This document shows, in pieces, positions 61,004 through 64,000 of a DNA stretch of 64,000 nt. The DNA is from Paenibacillus sp. FSL R7-0345. GTDB taxonomy: Bacteria; Bacillota; Bacilli; Paenibacillales; Paenibacillaceae. The notes below the pieces were generated by a model. That model had not been told where the DNA came from and did not search any database. It was given only the letters and a program-made list of their open reading frames with translations. Numbering within the stretch: position 1 is the stretch's first letter; each line of letters opens with the position of its first letter. The position numbers and the translations under genes are program-made. The stretch is from contig NZ_CP152002.1 of the NCBI RefSeq assembly GCF_038595055.1, positions 3,950,501 to 4,014,500 on the forward strand, given 5' to 3'.

Positions 61004-61031
61004 ATTATAACACGCGATTTTTACCGTTCAA
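61004..61031 (-). promoter_or_regulatory. Promoter of ybaK
   Basis: Minus-strand TTGAAC (61031-61026), 16 bases, consensus TATAAT (61009-61004). Confidence 0.65.
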
Positions 61032-61059
61032 TGCCGCTGTTCTGCTGCAAACCTGAATT

Positions 61060-61088
61060 TTGGCGTGTGCCTGGCCATAGTCTATAAT
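61060..61088 (+). promoter_or_regulatory. Promoter of the amidohydrolase gene
   Basis: TTGGCG (61060-61065), 17 bases, consensus TATAAT (61083-61088), about 40 bases before the start codon. Confidence 0.7.
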
Positions 61089-61131
61089 AAAATCAGGCTT
61101 GTCCCATTACCCGCTTTGGAAAGGAGCTTGT

Positions 61132-61884
61132 ATGCGCACTGCCTTTGATGCCCATCTGCACATTATTGATCCCCGCTTCCCGCTTATTGAGAATCAGGGC
61201 TTTTTACCGGAACCCTTCACCTGCCGGGATTATCTGGACAGTGCCGGGGAGCTTGAACTGAAAGGCGGCGCCGTGGTCTCCGGGTCCTTTCAGGGATTTG
61301 ACCAAAGTTATTTAATCGACTCACTGCAGACACTCGGGCCAAATTTTGTCGGAGTAACGCAACTGCCCCATGATACTTCCGACGAGGAGCTGCTGAAGCT
61401 GCATGCCTATGGCGTAAGGGCTGTCCGCTTCAACGTCCGGCGTGGAGGCTCGGAAGACTTGTCACAGCTGGATTACATGGCCAGAAGAGTCTATGAGCTA
61501 GCCGGCTGGCATACGGAGCTGTATATCGACTCGGTAAATCTGCCGGACATCGTCCCGGTTCTGGCTGCCCTTCCTGCGGTATCCGTGGATCATTTAGGGT
61601 TATCGCAGGACGGTTTTCATCATCTGCTTGCCCTCGTCGACCAAGGCATCCGGGTAAAAGCGACCGGCTTCGGACGCGTCACGCTTGATGTGCCGCAGGC
61701 ACTCAGTGCAATAGCTGCGGTTAATCCGGACGCGTTAATGTTCGGGACCGACCTGCCATCTACTAGAGCACGCCGCCCCTACCACCCTGCGGATATTGAG
61801 CTGATCTATGAGACGCTCGGTGATTGGCTTGCCGATAAAGCTCTTTATCAGAACGCAGCAGACTGGTATCTCAAAAAGAGATGA
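61132..61884 (+). CDS. Amidohydrolase-2 family metal-dependent hydrolase
   Basis: A 250-residue TIM-barrel hydrolase related to 2-pyrone-4,6-dicarboxylate lactonase and similar amidohydrolases. The metal-site motif DAHLHIID opens the protein, VDHLGL carries a later histidine, and MFGTDLPSTR has the C-terminal aspartate. ATG 61132 follows AAAGGAG, and the extra in-frame residues upstream lack a ribosome site. It stands alone under a consensus promoter. The natural substrate is unknown. Confidence 0.85.
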   Translation: MRTAFDAHLHIIDPRFPLIENQGFLPEPFTCRDYLDSAGELELKGGAVVSGSFQGFDQSYLIDSLQTLGPNFVGVTQLPHDTSDEELLKLHAYGVRAVRFNVRRGGSEDLSQLDYMARRVYELAGWHTELYIDSVNLPDIVPVLAALPAVSVDHLGLSQDGFHHLLALVDQGIRVKATGFGRVTLDVPQALSAIAAVNPDALMFGTDLPSTRARRPYHPADIELIYETLGDWLADKALYQNAADWYLKKR

Positions 61885-61910
61885 TGGACTGCCTGCCGGG
61901 TAATAACAAA

Positions 61911-61932
61911 AACCCTTGGTTTCCCAAGGGTT
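61911..61932 (-). terminator. Terminator of the YolD-like gene
   Basis: AACCCTTGG and CCAAGGGTT form a nine-base stem with a four-base loop, followed on the minus strand by TTTTTG. Confidence 0.8.
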
Positions 61933-61972
61933 CAGTTATTGTAACGGCACTCGGCTAAGCCGTCTATCCCGT

Positions 61973-62224
61973 CTAATCGCGCGGATAATTAATTGCCATA
62001 ATATCCATAAAAGGAACCTTGAGCAGTTCCCCGCCAAAGCTTACATGCACCTTACCGGTCCGTGAGTCCATTCCGGTAATCTGCCCGCGTACCTCTTCTT
62101 CTTTTCCCCATACGGTCAGCACAATGACTGACTCCTCCTGCATTGCTTCCGTCAGCTGGTTGCCAAGCTCCTCCAGCACAAATTCATCTCTTGTCGGCCG
62201 TTTGGCCACTTTCGCTTTTGCCAC
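61973..62224 (-). CDS. YolD-like small protein
   Basis: An 83-residue protein with a helical N-terminus and a short beta-barrel-like C-terminal part (SVIVLTVWGKEEEVRGQITGMDSRTGKVHVSFGGELLKVPFMDIMAI), the pattern of the YolD family. In Bacillus some YolD-like genes sit beside Y-family DNA polymerases; none is next to this one. The start is GTG, with GGAGGT upstream and a TTGCTG-N16-TATAAT promoter further up. No clear LexA box was seen. The function is unknown. Confidence 0.65.
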   Translation of the reverse strand: MAKAKVAKRPTRDEFVLEELGNQLTEAMQEESVIVLTVWGKEEEVRGQITGMDSRTGKVHVSFGGELLKVPFMDIMAINYPRD

Positions 62225-62298
62225 GCTTTACCTCCATTAAGCCATTCCTGGGATTCCTTTTAGCAGCTGTTCAGCAGCTATAATGAATGCTCCTAAAT

Positions 62299-62326
62299 AT
62301 TATAACATGTACTCCCCGGGCAGCAA
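62299..62326 (-). promoter_or_regulatory. Promoter of the YolD-like gene
   Basis: Minus-strand TTGCTG (62326-62321), 16 bases, TATAAT (62304-62299). The leader contains two AGCAGCT direct repeats. Confidence 0.6.
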
Positions 62327-62344
62327 CCCGCAGCGCAGCAAAAA

Positions 62345-62366
62345 GAACCGGACAGCAGCCCGGTTC
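62345..62366 (-). terminator. Terminator of the PL9-like gene
   Basis: GAACCGG and CCGGTTC form the stem, followed on the minus strand by CTTTTTG. It lies 28 bases after the stop at 62394. Confidence 0.8.
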
Positions 62367-62393
62367 CTCTAATTGTACAGCATTATTACAGTA

Positions 62394-64000
62394 CTATTGA
62401 ATAGTGGCGCCGATATTAGTCCCGCTTGGCGTACCGGAACTAATCAAATCGCTGCCTGAGGCCAGCTTCAGGAAATTACCGAGGCTGAAAGAGCCATCCG
62501 CGTTACGCACAACCGCAGGAGTCAGGCTTACGAAATCAGCACTGCTGACCACGAGCCCCTTGGCATTGGTGCTGGCGTTATTCTTCCACCATACATTAGT
62601 GCCGGAAACATCCGTTCCGCTCGTCTTGTCGCTCGATGCTCCGGCAAAGCTCAGGTTATTCGTGAAGACATGGGTGCCTGCATCAAAAGCAAAGTTGCTT
62701 CCGCCATTACTCCATGATGTATTATTGGTCATTTTGATGGAACCCGGGTTACTGTTATAGGTGAACCCGTGCTTTTTGTTCTGGAAGGCAATGCTGTTGG
62801 TTACAACATGGTTCACGGAAATGGATTCCCCGCCCAATTTGAAGCCGTTGCCGTCGCTGTTTGAAGTGGAATTGCCGTCAGAGGTTTGACCGTTCTTGTA
62901 AGCAATGCTGTTTTTAATGGTTACGACACCGATCGGCCCCGTATCCGACTTGGTGTACAGATCCCAACCATCATCCGTATTCCAGGCTGCAATACATTTA
63001 TCGAACACATTACCGGGCCCAATGGTCAGCTTGGCGGCAAATCCATCGGCATCCTCCCCGTTGTCCGGGTCAAAGTTATCATGGGAGTATACGCCGATAA
63101 TCTGATTGTAGCTCGGCCAGTCGCTCATGCTGGAGGCAGACGAGGCATAACGGCTGATCTGCAGGCCGGAATCCCGGTTATGGTGAGTCTCCACATTTTC
63201 GATAATATTGTAATTACCGCCGATAAAGACCCCGTTGTCTCCGGCTCCCTTGACTTCAAGTCCTTTTATATGCCAGTAATGGCCAAAGATCTGCAAACCG
63301 CGTTCAGTGGATGCAAAGGCTTGTGCGGAGAAATCAAGGACCGGCTTTTCACTTCCATAGGCAACGATGTTTTTGCGTGCACTGGAGGTGCCGCTGTTGT
63401 CCCGCTCAATGGTTACCGGTGAAGAGAAGGAATACGTACCGCCGCGCAGGTAAATCGTGCCTCCAGCAGCAACCCGGGTCAATGCTGATTGCAGCGTAGT
63501 CGGGCTTCCAATCGTACCTGCATTGGCTGCGGCACCGTTAGCCGCGACATAAAGCGCGCCGGAAACCGGAGTTGCAGTCGGGACAACGGTAGGTGCAGGA
63601 GTAGGGGCTGCTGTCGCTGTTGCCGAAGGCGTTGCTGCCGGTGTAGGAGCTGCTGTCGGACTGCTGGTAGGTGCCGTTGTGGCGGCCGGCGTAGATGTAG
63701 GAGCAGCAATGGTATCGCTTACAATTACGTTATCGAACTTGGCAGCCGTCTTGTAGGCGATCAAGCCAACACCGCCGGAGGTTAAATTGTTATCGTGTGC
63801 ATTTAATTGAAGCACATTATTCACATACATGCTGATCGAATCTCCGTCCAGTTCCAGCCGGATGTTATACACCGTTCCTGTCGTGATGGAATAGGGTTTC
63901 GTTGCGAGTGTACTGCTCTCACCGCCGAACTTTTTACGGATTTCCAATGTTCCGCCGTTCGAATTGGAGATGGAAGCCGCATAGTAATTATTCCCGTCCT
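62394..64000 (-). CDS. Secreted PL9-type pectate lyase, C-terminal part (runs off the window)
   Basis: The frame is open to the window edge, so the N-terminus is missing. The visible 535 residues begin in a concanavalin-like carbohydrate-binding domain (YYAASISNSNGGTLEIRKK and onward), followed by a Pro/Thr/Ala linker and a right-handed beta-helix lyase. Within it, DNGVFIGGNYNIIENVETHH, DADGFAAKLTIGPGNVF and NTDDGWDLYTK match polysaccharide lyase family 9; the lysine of FAAKLT is the likely catalytic base and nearby aspartates bind calcium. It should cleave pectate or rhamnogalacturonan outside the cell. Confidence 0.87.
   Translation of the reverse strand, partial: DGNNYYAASISNSNGGTLEIRKKFGGESSTLATKPYSITTGTVYNIRLELDGDSISMYVNNVLQLNAHDNNLTSGGVGLIAYKTAAKFDNVIVSDTIAAPTSTPAATTAPTSSPTAAPTPAATPSATATAAPTPAPTVVPTATPVSGALYVAANGAAANAGTIGSPTTLQSALTRVAAGGTIYLRGGTYSFSSPVTIERDNSGTSSARKNIVAYGSEKPVLDFSAQAFASTERGLQIFGHYWHIKGLEVKGAGDNGVFIGGNYNIIENVETHHNRDSGLQISRYASSASSMSDWPSYNQIIGVYSHDNFDPDNGEDADGFAAKLTIGPGNVFDKCIAAWNTDDGWDLYTKSDTGPIGVVTIKNSIAYKNGQTSDGNSTSNSDGNGFKLGGESISVNHVVTNSIAFQNKKHGFTYNSNPGSIKMTNNTSWSNGGSNFAFDAGTHVFTNNLSFAGASSDKTSGTDVSGTNVWWKNNASTNAKGLVVSSADFVSLTPAVVRNADGSFSLGNFLKLASGSDLISSGTPSGTNIGATIQ

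Noticed and set aside
1..64000. tRNA, rRNA, riboswitches, insertion sequences and prophage genes
   Set aside because: No cloverleaf, conserved riboswitch core, transposase or phage structural gene was recognised on either strand by reading; a covariance-model search was not possible.

Overview
This 64 kb window looks like chromosomal DNA from a Paenibacillus-type Firmicute. The evidence is strong AGGAGG-type ribosome sites, a moderately high GC content, SLH-anchored glycoside hydrolases, a bacillithiol-type reductase (YpdA), the miaB-ricA pair, a DeoR-type rhamnose regulator, and CcpA (cre) boxes. I saw no rRNA, tRNA, prophage, insertion sequence or CRISPR array. Gene content is mostly core and metabolic, with many one- or two-gene units closed by clear hairpin terminators. 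The genus is an inference.

Layout. 0-9 kb: a tiny 26-codon gene with its own promoter and terminator, a HAD phosphatase, an ArsR-DUF2087 regulator, ypdA plus a DUF441 membrane protein, a MerR gene with an unknown partner, an ABC exporter, a leucine-rich-repeat protein and a HesB-like protein. 9.4-13.8 kb: a heterodimeric multidrug ABC exporter (BmrC/BmrD type) behind a 30-codon leader peptide and an intrinsic terminator, the layout of a ribosome-mediated attenuator. 13.8-21.9 kb: a YcaQ-type DNA glycosylase whose promoter holds a LexA-like box, a HEPN-like protein, a small ABC system, a copper-storage protein, a COG0523 metallochaperone, and a GNAT/YczE/MoaB cluster. 22-25.5 kb: an unusually fused 2-oxoacid:ferredoxin oxidoreductase. 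26-29 kb: NAD salvage (pncA-pncB) with an NrtR-like Nudix regulator. 29-33 kb: ricA, miaB and a pseudo-hydrolase/BTAD regulator.

33-41 kb holds an old yellow enzyme, a striking array of six 51-bp palindromic tandem repeats, and the L-rhamnose operon (lactaldehyde reductase, rhaB, rhaA, rhaD) divergent from its DeoR regulator. 41-46.5 kb has a cysteine desulfidase-like protein, an orphan HssR-like response regulator, zwf-gnd and an HxlR regulator. 46.5-51.3 kb is a 1582-residue SLH-anchored GH43 arabinanase. 51.7-58.5 kb holds a TetR/MATE pair, a GNAT, chrA, an MTA/SAH deaminase divergent from a MerR-methyltransferase fusion, and a PadR remnant. 58.6-64 kb holds an RCC1-like propeller protein, a YdcF-like protein, ybaK, an amidohydrolase, a YolD-like protein and the C-terminal part of a secreted PL9 pectate lyase-like enzyme.

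Two themes link genes. Rhamnose catabolism, arabinanase and PL9 lyase together suggest growth on pectin (rhamnogalacturonan I with arabinan side chains), with cre boxes in front of the first two. The window is also rich in self-contained regulator/target pairs with readable operators: BmrB-like attenuation, a MerR promoter with a 19-bp spacer, a TetR site cluster, and a LexA-like box.
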